Virus record (IMG/VR): IMGVR_UViG_3300030104_006133 | Location: 1 to 26,251 of that record | DNA length: 26,251 nt | Reading direction: 5' to 3' (one strand) | From: a virus | Part shown: positions 4,857-12,602 of the stretch, piece by piece | Layout of the letters: each line of letters opens with the position of its first letter | Position numbering within the stretch: position 1 is the first letter of the stretch | The notes under the pieces: generated by a model | Told to the model about the DNA's origin: nothing | Database searches by the model: none | Seen by the model: only the letters and a program-made list of their open reading frames with translations | Position numbers and translations under genes: made by a program

Positions 4857-6284
4857 TTAACTAAGTAAAAAATCGTCATGTTTTTTCTGCACATTAGAAA
4901 CGTGAATTACGTCTGAACCTTTTCTAAGATGCCCGTATCTATCAATGGTAAATGCAACGCTCTTATGACCTAATCTTGTTGAAATTTGTTTGTCAGATGC
5001 CTTTTCCTCTATCAATTCACTTACATGATAATGTCTTAAATCATGTAATGTCCCCGGTTGTATTTCAACATCAGATAATCCGTTTTCAAATTTTTTATTT
5101 GCTTCATTCCTAGCCCTAATAAATGCCTGAGTAAAAGAACTTTCTGCAAATAAACTTCCGTCTTTATGAGAAAATATGAAATCACTTTGTTTAGGTAAAT
5201 TGATACTTCCTCTTTTAATGTTATTTGCGTGTTGGATTTTTTTTTGTTCCTCTAATATCCTGACAGCAAAATTGTCCTCGCCACAGTAACCTAAAGATAT
5301 TTTTCTAATAGAAGCAGGTGTTTTTGGTGGGTTAATTGTTCCATCTGCTTTAATTACAGTCCATTGTTTTTTGTTATCGTCATAAAATAAACTTCTTTTA
5401 ACTTGTAAAAAATGAACCATTATTTTTTCATTTGTAGAATCATTCATAACAGGTTCCTGGGTCCAGTCTTTCCATTGTAAAGACAATATTTCATTGCGCC
5501 TTAAACCTGTGACAGATGCTAGTAGGGTAGGTAACATAAAAGATGTTTCTTTCATACAATCTGCTATAGCGTGTACCTCTGCGGTGCTAAAGTAAATGTC
5601 TTTCGATGAGTTTTTGTATTCTGTTACTTTGTCTCTAAAATTCTCTGGGAAATTGGGCAAATAATTTTTTGTAATCCAATTTTTTTTAACAGCATAGTCT
5701 AATGCTGTTCGTAAACAAATAAGTTCCTTTTCAGTTGTAGTAGGGGCAATCCGTACTGGGTTTGGATGTTTTTGCCATAAAACCCATTCGTTAATTTTTT
5801 GATTCCATTTGTACTTTTCTCTAAAATTAATTATGGTTTCATAATGTTTAATATTTAAATCTTTAACCTTTGGGTTATGAGCTAGTATGTGTTTTATAAG
5901 ATTTAATGCTTGCTCAACAGATTTTTTTGCGCTTGTTTTTTTAAAATGCTTCTTGTCTAGGTACATATCAAAGAGTTGAAAGAGCGACATTTTGTCGTTT
6001 GTTTCAAATACTTGACCGCTTGCATTCCATTGTTTTTTTAGATCGTAAATTGCGTTTATAGCTTTTGTTTCAGAGGGGTATGCACCTTGGCTTTTAAGTT
6101 TTTTGTAATGAGCATTTTTGTACGCTTCCCTTTCTGATTGGGGCATATCTTTTGGGTACACTAACGGCTCGCCTATTTTTGAAGCCCAAACTTTTCCACT
6201 TTCGACAGTTTTGCCATCAACGACATACTCACAAAGGAAAAACCATTTACGCTCTGGATTGCTGTATCTTAATTTTTTTGGCAT
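4857..6284 (-). CDS. int: Tyrosine-family site-specific integrase
   Basis: This 475-residue tyrosine recombinase would integrate the phage at tRNA-Ile. The catalytic set is visible: R262 in TGLRRNEI, K321 in the beta-hairpin PPKTPASIRKISL, H414 and R417 in LHDLRHYH, H440 in LGHKS, and the nucleophile Y450 in DRYGH. Residues 1-45 form a small beta-rich N-terminal segment (WFFLCEYVVDGKTVESGKVW) suited to arm-site binding. Residues about 95-210 are the helical core-binding (SAM-like) domain. It is somewhat longer than lambda Int because of insertions around 285-320. The gene ends 43 bases from the right arm repeats, the usual int-attP arrangement. GGAGAA precedes the ATG, and only 3 bases separate it from the upstream regulator gene, so the two are co-transcribed. 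Confidence 0.95.
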   Translation of the reverse strand: MPKKLRYSNPERKWFFLCEYVVDGKTVESGKVWASKIGEPLVYPKDMPQSEREAYKNAHYKKLKSQGAYPSETKAINAIYDLKKQWNASGQVFETNDKMSLFQLFDMYLDKKHFKKTSAKKSVEQALNLIKHILAHNPKVKDLNIKHYETIINFREKYKWNQKINEWVLWQKHPNPVRIAPTTTEKELICLRTALDYAVKKNWITKNYLPNFPENFRDKVTEYKNSSKDIYFSTAEVHAIADCMKETSFMLPTLLASVTGLRRNEILSLQWKDWTQEPVMNDSTNEKIMVHFLQVKRSLFYDDNKKQWTVIKADGTINPPKTPASIRKISLGYCGEDNFAVRILEEQKKIQHANNIKRGSINLPKQSDFIFSHKDGSLFAESSFTQAFIRARNEANKKFENGLSDVEIQPGTLHDLRHYHVSELIEEKASDKQISTRLGHKSVAFTIDRYGHLRKGSDVIHVSNVQKKHDDFLLS

Positions 6285-6287
6285 TGT

Positions 6288-7397
6288 TTATTCTCCTTCG
6301 CTCATAATGATTTGCGCCCTTGCGTTAGCAAGTTCTGTAATGGATTGCAAATAACGATTGTCACGTTCGAGTAAGTACTCTTCTATAGTTGGCATAATAG
6401 TGTGTTCCAGGTCATCCAACACTAATTTAAAAAAATCATCTTTTTTAAGTTTTTTCCCATCTTTATCTTTGTAACTGTCGTAATGAAAAAAGATTGTTAA
6501 TTCCCTGTCTTTATTTTCAGGATCGCCATATATATCAAGTACTTTAACTCCTGCGGTAGTCATTTCTGGCCGTGTTTTGGGATTGGAGATATACATATAA
6601 GGAGATTCAATTGTGGTTTGCGTAACAAATTTGTGGGGTAAATTCTTAACGAACTCAGACGATTGGGGAACCTTGCCAGAAGTGTATATTTCGTAGTCCA
6701 TAAAGGATTCTTCATTTATTTCAAAAGCCAACCCCCGTACAATCCTAAACCTATCGTATTTACAGTTGAGTTTTGTCCAGATTTCCTTCTGCAAGTATGA
6801 TTCTAAGTGCCTGCTACCCCACTTCCAACCCGACATTGTCCGCATACTAATAGGATTGTCTGAGTATGTTGGAAGCCCTGTAGCCATATCCGTTTTACTA
6901 GAACATTGTTGAATAGAAAAATTGATTGAAGATTCTATAAAATCTTTTGCAGCACTTGTTAGGTCGTTAAAGTTATCGACAATCTTTTCGTTTATCCTTT
7001 TAAACCAGTTACTTTTAGCTATATTTAAAGACTGCACTAAAGATACATCGGCTCTAATTTTTTCTGCATATACATCAGGTAAATAAAATAAAGGATTTCC
7101 TGCATCTGGGGAATCCTCAAAAACTTGCATGTATTTTTCTCGCATGTCATCTGTAAAATGAGTAGTTCCGTTTTCTATTCTTGATAATGTTTTCTTGTTT
7201 ATGCCTAAAACACTAGCAAACTTTTCTTGATTACTTCCAAAACCATAAGTAGGTAAACTTCTAAGGTCTTTTAATCTTTGAGTTAAAGGTCGTTCAAATA
7301 AAACAAGTAAATCAGTTGTATCCGGCTCGCCAGTTACAGGGTTTTGTCGGAGATTAATTCTATTTTGTAAAGCTTGTTGTTTGGTTTTCGAAACCAT
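6288..7397 (-). CDS. Large XRE-type HTH regulator with unknown C-terminal domain
   Basis: The product has 369 residues. Residues about 40-98 form a Cro/CI-type helix-turn-helix: NQEKFASVLGINKKTLSRIE is helices 1-3, followed by ENGTTHFTDDMREKYMQVF. The remaining 270 residues match no domain I can name. They are mixed alpha/beta, with aromatic motifs such as MSGWKWGSRHLESYL (about 188-202) and SPYMYISNPKTRPEM, then a beta-rich KVLDIYGDP region and a helical end. There is no S24 peptidase signature (no Ser-Lys autocleavage pattern). AGGAG lies upstream, and the stop is within the ribosome site of int. The C-terminal part may sense a ligand or oligomerise; a control role in integration or lysogeny is inferred from the operon. 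Confidence 0.8.
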   Translation of the reverse strand: MVSKTKQQALQNRINLRQNPVTGEPDTTDLLVLFERPLTQRLKDLRSLPTYGFGSNQEKFASVLGINKKTLSRIENGTTHFTDDMREKYMQVFEDSPDAGNPLFYLPDVYAEKIRADVSLVQSLNIAKSNWFKRINEKIVDNFNDLTSAAKDFIESSINFSIQQCSSKTDMATGLPTYSDNPISMRTMSGWKWGSRHLESYLQKEIWTKLNCKYDRFRIVRGLAFEINEESFMDYEIYTSGKVPQSSEFVKNLPHKFVTQTTIESPYMYISNPKTRPEMTTAGVKVLDIYGDPENKDRELTIFFHYDSYKDKDGKKLKKDDFFKLVLDDLEHTIMPTIEEYLLERDNRYLQSITELANARAQIIMSEGE

Positions 7398-7435
7398 TTC
7401 TTCAACTCCTGTTTTTTTTCGATTTTTGGGCTAAA

Positions 7436-7496
7436 AACCCCAATAAGACAAAAACTGTCCTTTCGGCTCGTGCCTAGCAGGACACGATTTGGGGTT
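7436..7496. ncRNA. Nested stem structure in the leader of the XRE-type regulator
   Basis: Three nested helices are visible: AACCCCAA (7436-7443) with TTGGGGTT (7489-7496), TGTCCT (7456-7461) with AGGACA (7479-7484), and GGC/GCC closing a TCGT loop (7465-7474). On the minus strand this would be a folded 5' leader about 40 bases before the ATG of the gene at 6288-7397. A GGG/CCC hairpin with an AT loop adjoins it (about 7427-7441). It may be a cis-acting regulatory RNA, an attenuator or a separate small RNA on either strand. I do not recognise it as a named riboswitch. Confidence 0.45.
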
Positions 7497-7630
7497 GCAT
7501 GATTCTTTTTTCCTGTTATGTTGAGACTCCCCCTTTTATTGGTGGGGTTAATAAGTAGTATCAGTAGTGGTAATGGAGTAAATTATGCAGGAAGACAAGT
7601 TTGAAACGAAAATAACTGTTGACGATCTTT

Positions 7631-8059
7631 TTACTGGGAAACAGACATCGTATCTTCTGACAGATGATATAAGTCTTCGGAAGAATCGCTCAGCTCATGG
7701 GCTACTCGAAGAATTGCGTGTTGCAGAGCTGATGGAGTCTCTCGATAAAACCGAAGAAGATTCTCCTCATCTTCAGTAAGGTCTTTCCAAATTTGCAATT
7801 CATCTATTTCTTTTTTGTCTATCATGCCTAATTCTATAAAGGCTTTTATTACAGATTCCCCTGTAGCTGCACAAATGTCAGCTATTGCAGAAGCCGTGGT
7901 TGTCCCAGTTGTAGCCATTGAGCTAACAGTATTTACAGACCTGTCGGCAGCATCAGAAAGCGCTCTGGTCGAAGCAAATCTTTTCCCAGGACCGTAAAAT
8001 TTCTTAATCCATTTTTTAACTTTTTGTTTGTCTGGTTTTAGTTTTTTAGTCTCAACCAT
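7631..8059 (-). CDS. CI-like phage repressor, HTH type
   Basis: This 142-residue protein has a probable helix-turn-helix at about residues 26-75: RFASTRALSDAADRSVNTVS, then SAIADICAATGES, resembling the N-terminal domain of phage repressors. The C-terminal half is acidic and helical (EIDELQIWKDLTEDEENLL), suited to dimerisation. No autocleavage (LexA/S24) domain exists, so induction would need another route. AAGGAAAA precedes the ATG. The gene diverges from the Cro-like gene at 8203 across a 143-base control region and heads the leftward operon that includes the XRE-type regulator and the integrase. This is the classic place of a lysogeny repressor. The function is inferred from fold and context. 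Confidence 0.75.
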   Translation of the reverse strand: MVETKKLKPDKQKVKKWIKKFYGPGKRFASTRALSDAADRSVNTVSSMATTGTTTASAIADICAATGESVIKAFIELGMIDKKEIDELQIWKDLTEDEENLLRFYRETPSALQHAILRVAHELSDSSEDLYHLSEDTMSVSQ

Positions 8060-8098
8060 TGCATATTTTCCTTACCTAAAATTCATGTTGATTTAGCC

Positions 8099-8127
8099 AT
8101 CTTATCCAAATTAATATAAAAATTCAA
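8099..8127 (-). promoter_or_regulatory. Leftward promoter of the repressor gene
   Basis: On the minus strand TTGAAT (8122-8127) stands 17 bases from TAAGAT (8099-8104). The transcript would start near 8092, about 33 bases before the repressor ATG. The -35 lies in one of two ATTCAAC direct repeats (8122-8128 and 8135-8141), 13 bases apart, which may be regulator sites. Confidence 0.6.
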
Positions 8128-8156
8128 CTTTTTTATTCAACAGTACATAAATTTTC

Positions 8157-8186
8157 TTGACACTAAATATTTGTTGGTGGTACCAT
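8157..8186 (+). promoter_or_regulatory. Rightward early promoter
   Basis: A perfect TTGACA (8157-8162) is followed after 18 bases by TACCAT (8181-8186). The expected start near 8193 leaves only about 10 bases before the ATG at 8203, so the first gene would be almost leaderless. The promoter is back to back with that of the repressor. Confidence 0.65.
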
Positions 8187-8191
8187 ACAAA
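8170..8191. promoter_or_regulatory. Candidate operator dyad over the early promoter
   Basis: The imperfect dyad TTTGT-N3-TGGTACCA-T-ACAAA is centred on an 8-base perfect palindrome (8178-8185) and covers the -10 box. A repressor or Cro dimer bound here would block rightward transcription. Confidence 0.5.
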
Positions 8192-8202
8192 AAATCAAAC
8201 AA

Positions 8203-8475
8203 ATGTTTAACAAAAAGTGCAACATGGTAAATTCATCTAGACATTCTATATTTAACAAGAAGTCAATTGACGAGATTAATTCGCTCACAGGTTATACCTT
8301 TCACTATTTAGTGGATATAAAAGAAGGGCGCAAGAAAGAAACAGCTCAATTAAAAACTATGTTTGACTTGGTTTTGCGTTGCGATGAGCTTGAATCTATT
8401 AATTCTAATAAAGATGTACGGATAGCCGAATTAGAAACTCAACTAGAAATGGATAGGATATCTCATGGTGCTTGA
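8203..8475 (+). CDS. Cro-like small DNA-binding protein (90 aa)
   Basis: This is the first gene of the rightward operon, directly after the early promoter. Residues about 20-45 (SIDEINSLTGYTFHYLVDIK followed by EGRKKE) look like a short helix-turn-helix with a basic end. The rest is a charged, coiled-coil-like helix (ELESINSNKDVRIAELETQL). Position and size fit a Cro-type regulator. No ribosome binding site is seen before the ATG at 8203 or before the second ATG at 8224, so translation may be leaderless or inefficient. Its end overlaps the next gene by 11 bases. A coincidental HTH-like match is possible. Confidence 0.6.
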   Translation: MFNKKCNMVNSSRHSIFNKKSIDEINSLTGYTFHYLVDIKEGRKKETAQLKTMFDLVLRCDELESINSNKDVRIAELETQLEMDRISHGA

Positions 8476-8827
8476 TCTAACAAAATACGATTACGTTAAA
8501 ACATATTTTTTTACTGACGAAGACCCTGAGTTATCAGACCCAGAAGTCATGCAAAGGTTTTTAAGAATCAGAAAAAAAATAGAACGAGAACATAATATTT
8601 TAGGTTATGCCAAAGAGTACGGCATGACTATGGACGCAGAGCAAGTTGCTAACTATCTCAAGCTAAGCAAAAGCTCTGTATATGACTTAAAAAAGAAAGG
8701 CTATATTTTGCCCGCATCTATGACTAACGGAGAAAAAGGGGATCGATATATGACAGGTCATATTATTGATTATGTAGCAAAACGATTTACGTTAGCAGAA
8801 AAACAAATTAGCTATCAAAGGGGGTGA
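8465..8827 (+). CDS. HTH_17-type DNA-binding protein (120 aa)
   Basis: The product has 120 residues. Residues about 55-110 match the excisionase/MerR-like winged-helix class: MTMDAEQVANYLKLSKSSVY is the helix-turn-helix, followed by DLKKKGYILPASM and a final helix HIIDYVAKRF. The N-terminal 50 residues are acidic and helical. AGGA lies 8 bases before the ATG. It overlaps the Cro-like gene by 11 bases. Its location behind the rightward promoter suggests an early transcription or replication regulator, similar to a CII-type or origin-binding protein. It is a second candidate for the excisionase, less well placed than the gene at 4180. Confidence 0.7.
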   Translation: MVLDLTKYDYVKTYFFTDEDPELSDPEVMQRFLRIRKKIEREHNILGYAKEYGMTMDAEQVANYLKLSKSSVYDLKKKGYILPASMTNGEKGDRYMTGHIIDYVAKRFTLAEKQISYQRG

Positions 8828-8830
8828 ACT

Positions 8831-9487
8831 ATGGTAGCAGAACAATATCCAAATATTCCGGGTATACCGGATAAACCAAAACTTAGATTCCATTATCCAT
8901 ATGGTGTAGATTCTGAGTTACTAAGAGCTTTTGACAAAGAGCAAGTTGACTTAGCATTCAACCAGGCACTTCCAAAGCTTTTAAAATTTGTCGATGCGTT
9001 TGCGGTCTATGACGACAATGATTTAGGTTATGCAAATCTTGACGTAAGCAAATTCGATAACGCACCGAATATGCAATTCAATTACCATGCCGATCTATTT
9101 AACGACAGCGACAAATATACTGTTCGGTTAGATGGAGCCATTGTATTTGAAATGACTATATCGGCAGGCAAACGTGAATATTCAATTCCCACAGGGAGAT
9201 ATCTCAGTAAAGTAGATTTCTACAAAGAATGTAAGACTACTGGAGAGAAGGTAATTGACTTAATAAATCAGTTGCCACGTTGGATTCAGTTGCAAAAGAA
9301 TTACTTAAAAGAGATAAAACTAAAATTAATACCAGACTATCGCGTTTTAACATATTTTTCGCTAAAACACTTTGTCGAGATATTAAGTGTAGAAATTGAC
9401 GAATGTCCCGATTGCGGAAGAATTATGAGTGACGACAACTCAGAACCATATTGTGACAACTGTGTTTATAAGGGGGGAACAGTTTAA
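8831..9487 (+). CDS. Hypothetical protein with C-terminal zinc ribbon (218 aa)
   Basis: This unrecognised 218-residue protein ends in a zinc ribbon: CPDCGRIM near residue 193, then YCDNC near 207-211. The body is mixed alpha/beta with many aromatic residues (FNYHADLFNDSDKYTVRLDG, about 84-103). AAGGGGGTGA precedes the ATG, 4 bases after the previous stop. It is followed with a 1-base overlap (TAATG) by the candidate recombination protein. The arrangement suggests a role in DNA recombination or replication, perhaps nuclease or partner loading, but no catalytic motif is visible. Confidence 0.7.
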   Translation: MVAEQYPNIPGIPDKPKLRFHYPYGVDSELLRAFDKEQVDLAFNQALPKLLKFVDAFAVYDDNDLGYANLDVSKFDNAPNMQFNYHADLFNDSDKYTVRLDGAIVFEMTISAGKREYSIPTGRYLSKVDFYKECKTTGEKVIDLINQLPRWIQLQKNYLKEIKLKLIPDYRVLTYFSLKHFVEILSVEIDECPDCGRIMSDDNSEPYCDNCVYKGGTV

Positions 9488-10341
9488 TGACATTAGAAAA
9501 TATTACAGACATAGAAATAGCTGCAACCAACGCAATTGCGACAAGCCCAAAGCAGGCGACCCAGGAAGCTAAAGAGTGGGCAGAGTCTCTAATGCACGTT
9601 GTGGATACCGCTACAGACGATAAAGGTAAACCAACTATGTATGTCAATTTAAAAGGTAATAAGTACCTTAAAGTTGAAGCATGGGAATTAATAGGTAAGT
9701 TTGCCGGAGTGTCTGCACAAACCCAATCAGTAAATGCAGTATATGAACATGATGAGTGGAAGGGATACGAAGCTCATGTCATCTTAGTTGATAAGAATAC
9801 TGGACAGCCGGTAGGTGGAGCCGCAATGGCGTATTGTGGGGAAGACGAGCATGTTGCACAAGGACAGTATACGGAAGGCGGCAAACGTAATGCGGTAATG
9901 TCTATGGCTCAAACCAGAGCTACTAGCAAAGCGTTTAGGCTTAACTTTGCATTTGTTGCCCAGTTAGGTAAATACCAGTCTTTACCTTGGGATGAAGTGA
10001 CAGATGAGATGAAAGGTATTCCAAAGCCAGAACCAGAGTATCAGGGTGCTGTAACCATTCAACACAAAGGTGTAGAAGCTGACATTCCAGTTCAACCAAA
10101 ACCAAAACAGGTTAGTGAACAAAATAAAGATAAGCCTGCTAGTGAAAAAACAATTGGTTACTTTATAAATATTGCCGACCATGTTAGCCAAAATACTCCA
10201 GATTATGCTCACATAGGAAACTGTGAAGACATCTTAGAGACTAAGAAAAAAATAGATGCTAATGAATTTGTTTCTCAAGGCGAAGCAAGTAAATTACTTG
10301 ATTTATATAGTGAAACTTATAAGCAGTTATCAAGGTATTAA
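9487..10341 (+). CDS. Candidate phage single-strand annealing (Erf-like) recombination protein
   Basis: The product has 284 residues. The diagnostic block at residues 133-160 is KRNAVMSMAQTRATSKAFRL followed by NFAFVAQL. It resembles the conserved A-x-TRA-x-s-x-A-x-R core I know from phage ssDNA-annealing and Erf/RecT-like proteins. Before it comes a beta-rich part (YKA-type strand pattern, GYEAHVILVDKNTG, GGAAMAYCGED); after it LPWDEVTDEM. A Pro/Lys-rich linker (about 178-215) leads to a small helical C-terminal domain (216-284), as in SSAPs with a flexible tail. The gene sits before a RecA-fold ATPase and a RusA-like resolvase, a coherent recombination module. The family assignment is by memory of motif and context; HHpred would decide. 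Confidence 0.6.
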   Translation: MTLENITDIEIAATNAIATSPKQATQEAKEWAESLMHVVDTATDDKGKPTMYVNLKGNKYLKVEAWELIGKFAGVSAQTQSVNAVYEHDEWKGYEAHVILVDKNTGQPVGGAAMAYCGEDEHVAQGQYTEGGKRNAVMSMAQTRATSKAFRLNFAFVAQLGKYQSLPWDEVTDEMKGIPKPEPEYQGAVTIQHKGVEADIPVQPKPKQVSEQNKDKPASEKTIGYFINIADHVSQNTPDYAHIGNCEDILETKKKIDANEFVSQGEASKLLDLYSETYKQLSRY

Positions 10342-10348
10342 ACAGCAG

Positions 10349-10375
10349 GGCGAACTGTAACTGCAACGGTTCGCC
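10349..10375 (+). terminator. Stem-loop after the recombination gene
   Basis: GGCGAAC (10349-10355) pairs with GTTCGCC (10369-10375) around a 13-base loop, followed by TTCATTACAT. It is weak as a stand-alone terminator but lies just before a stronger one at 10395. Confidence 0.5.
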
Positions 10376-10394
10376 TTCATTACATAAAAATAAT

Positions 10395-10432
10395 AGGTAG
10401 CGCTCTTTTAACCTATGGGGGCGCTACCTTTT
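10395..10432 (+). terminator. Rho-independent-type terminator or attenuator
   Basis: AGGTAGCGC (10395-10403) pairs perfectly with GCGCTACCT (10421-10429), followed by TTTT. It divides the early operon into 8.2-10.3 kb and 10.4-14.4 kb segments. No clear new promoter follows, so read-through or antitermination is implied. Confidence 0.65.
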
Positions 10433-10454
10433 CGTATCTTAAAAAGGTGGATTA

Positions 10455-10793
10455 ATGACAGATTTATCACGAGAAGACAAAATCGACAGCTTATTACAAA
10501 AGCAAGTTGACATCTTAAATAAACTGTCTGAAATAGGAAACACCTGCACTTGTGAAGCCCGCTGTGCATGGCATGTATTCGGAAAACTCGAGATACAACT
10601 ATCAACACTACTCTTAGAAAAAGAACGTGAATATTTTCTCAAAGAACAAGACGTAAAACTTTACGTTAGTGACGTAGCCGGAATGATGTCTGGCTTTAAA
10701 AAGTTTGTTCATAAAAAAATTGACGAGAAAGTTAAAAGAGAAAATTTACAACCAGTCCCAATAACCAGGAGAGCTATCGATGACATTGGATAA
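10455..10793 (+). CDS. Hypothetical helical protein (112 aa)
   Basis: This 112-residue protein appears fully helical and charged. The first 30 residues can form a coiled coil (EDKIDSLLQKQVDILNKL). A CTCEARCAWH cluster (about 31-40) could bind metal or form contacts. A long helix KEREYFLKEQDVKL follows. AGGTGG lies 6 bases before the ATG, just after the terminator at 10395-10432. It overlaps the ATPase gene by 14 bases. It could be a small accessory or loader for the ATPase, judged only by position. Confidence 0.7.
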   Translation: MTDLSREDKIDSLLQKQVDILNKLSEIGNTCTCEARCAWHVFGKLEIQLSTLLLEKEREYFLKEQDVKLYVSDVAGMMSGFKKFVHKKIDEKVKRENLQPVPITRRAIDDIG

Positions 10794-12126
10794 CGATGTT
10801 TTGACCACCCGCTTTCCTTTACTGAACCCTGAACTTAATCAAGATCAGAATAACGGAACAGGCGTTTTAGCAAAGCGTTTAATATTCGATGGTTATCAGC
10901 TTAATTTTATTGCTAACGGACTGCACCCAAGATCAACAGGACCCCATGCAACAATTTCTATTTGTGAGCAAAGCCCTAATTTTAAAATTGATCCAGAGAA
11001 AACCCCATACGGTAAGTTAATTGCCTATGACACTTTTAATATAGGTAAAGACAGCGACAGGGGAAGGCTTGCAAATTCTGCTTATAAATTACTAGTTCCT
11101 AAAGACGAAAAATCATACAGCCCTTACAAAACAGTTGGGTACGATAATGATTTTTTGAAAGTTGATATGAATGAATTCTGCAAACAGATTGAACAAGTCT
11201 GGGAATCTCAATTTGATTCAGAATTAACTACGGGAGACCCGACCCTTATTCAAAAACATCGTATACATTCTTTCCTGCCGGTAGATGGAGGCAGTATTGT
11301 CTATGCACGTCCTAAATCAGGTAAGTCCTTCTTAGCACTTGCTATGGCAGTTTCTATTGATAGTGGCGTAAATAAATTCTGGAAAGTTGAACAATGTCCG
11401 GTGCTATATGTCAATCTGGAAAGGTCTGCCAGAAGTATGCAACAAAGATTAGGTAACGTGAATCGGGCATTAGGTTTAAAACCAAACCGACCACTCAGAT
11501 TCTTACATGCCAGAGGAAGATCACTTAAAGACATTGTAAATCCTATTAAAAAAACAATGTCCAGACATAATATCAAGTATGTGATTTTAGATTCTATATC
11601 TAGGTCTGGGATGGGAGACCTTACTTCAAATGATGTAGCAAATCGTATTACAGATAGCCTTAATTCTATTATTGAAAAAGGAGATAACGAGAGAGGATAT
11701 CTCGCTATTGCTCACACTAGTTGGAGTGAAGAGCATGTATATGGAAGCATCCATTTTGAAGCAGCAGCCGACTCGATTTGTTCAGTAAAAACTTCAAAGA
11801 ATGAATATAACGAACTAGGAGTTCAGTTACAAGTTGATCGTGGTAACGATGTTTCGTCCGGGGTAGAACTCCCAATGCTTAAATTTGCCTTTAATGAATT
11901 TGGTTTGAATGAAATTTCTAGTGCTTCAGCAGATGATTTCCCAGATTTAATTCCCGACACATTAAGCGAACGCATAAGTAAATACCTTGTAAGAAACCCT
12001 GACAAAACCCCAGTCGAAATAAGTGAAAGTTTAAAAATTAACGACAGTTCTGTTAGAGGAATTTTGCATCGCAATAAAGAAATGTTCAAAAAGAACGGAT
12101 CGACATACAGGATGGCAGAAGAATGA
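10780..12126 (+). CDS. RecA-fold AAA_25 (RepA-like) replicative ATPase
   Basis: The product has 448 residues. Residues about 155-380 form a RecA-type ATPase: Walker A ARPKSGKS at 176-183, VLYVNLER with a likely catalytic E214, Walker B YVILDS with D271, and a sensor-like IAHTSW near 310-315. This pattern fits the AAA_25/RepA hexameric helicase family used by plasmids and phages. The first 150 residues are variable and could bind DNA or a partner; no primase (TOPRIM) motif is visible. Residues about 393-448 look like a winged helix (ISKYLVRNPDKTPVEISESL, SVRGILHRN). A role as phage replication helicase or initiator is likely. It shares an ATGA overlap with the next gene. Confidence 0.82.
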   Translation: MTLDNDVLTTRFPLLNPELNQDQNNGTGVLAKRLIFDGYQLNFIANGLHPRSTGPHATISICEQSPNFKIDPEKTPYGKLIAYDTFNIGKDSDRGRLANSAYKLLVPKDEKSYSPYKTVGYDNDFLKVDMNEFCKQIEQVWESQFDSELTTGDPTLIQKHRIHSFLPVDGGSIVYARPKSGKSFLALAMAVSIDSGVNKFWKVEQCPVLYVNLERSARSMQQRLGNVNRALGLKPNRPLRFLHARGRSLKDIVNPIKKTMSRHNIKYVILDSISRSGMGDLTSNDVANRITDSLNSIIEKGDNERGYLAIAHTSWSEEHVYGSIHFEAAADSICSVKTSKNEYNELGVQLQVDRGNDVSSGVELPMLKFAFNEFGLNEISSASADDFPDLIPDTLSERISKYLVRNPDKTPVEISESLKINDSSVRGILHRNKEMFKKNGSTYRMAEE

Positions 12127-12602
12127 TTCAATTATGTTTCAGTAATATTTCATTCGTAACAAATGAAACATCTGCATCTAAAAAGCCGGTTTGTAAAAAG
12201 TGTAAAAGCAAAGACCTATCAAAAGATGTCGACGGGTTCCCACTATGTGTTCATTGCGGATGGGTTGATTATTCAAAAGATATTCCTAAAGCAAAACAAC
12301 CCAAGGCAAAGCATTTGAGAACAGCTTCTGTGCTTTTGAAATACATAGGTGTTGGGAAAAATTTAAAAGAAAAACTGTTACAGGTTTATGTGAAAGATAG
12401 TAAAGGTCAGCACAACGAATATAACAAAATTAGATACGAAGCTAACTGTCCCTTTTGTCCGGGCAACAACAGGATTCAAGCAACCAACCGCAAAGTTTTT
12501 ATAGGCAGAAAAAATACATTCATCAGATATTTAAATTGTTCAAACAAACACAAAATTAGATTTATAGAAACTAATGAGGAAGGGTTATTGGGATGGCAAT
12601 AA
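12123..12602 (+). CDS. Zinc-ribbon hypothetical protein (159 aa)
   Basis: The product has 159 residues and two apparent metal sites. The first (residues about 24-45) is CKKCKSKDL followed by CVHCGW, a classic ribbon. The second (about 109-141) is CPFCPGN and a later C in YLNCSNKHK. A basic linker (DIPKAKQPKAKHLR) joins them. This organisation resembles zinc-ribbon regions of phage primases and DNA-binding proteins, and the place right after the helicase-type ATPase would suit a primase accessory. No polymerase or TOPRIM motif is present. The ATG overlaps the ATPase stop (ATGA). Confidence 0.7.
   Translation: MIQLCFSNISFVTNETSASKKPVCKKCKSKDLSKDVDGFPLCVHCGWVDYSKDIPKAKQPKAKHLRTASVLLKYIGVGKNLKEKLLQVYVKDSKGQHNEYNKIRYEANCPFCPGNNRIQATNRKVFIGRKNTFIRYLNCSNKHKIRFIETNEEGLLGWQ

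Noticed and set aside
7585-7779. Plus-strand ORF of 64 codons with GGAG before the ATG
   Set aside because: More than 75 percent lies antisense to the repressor gene, which has clear HTH features. It is kept only as a possibility.
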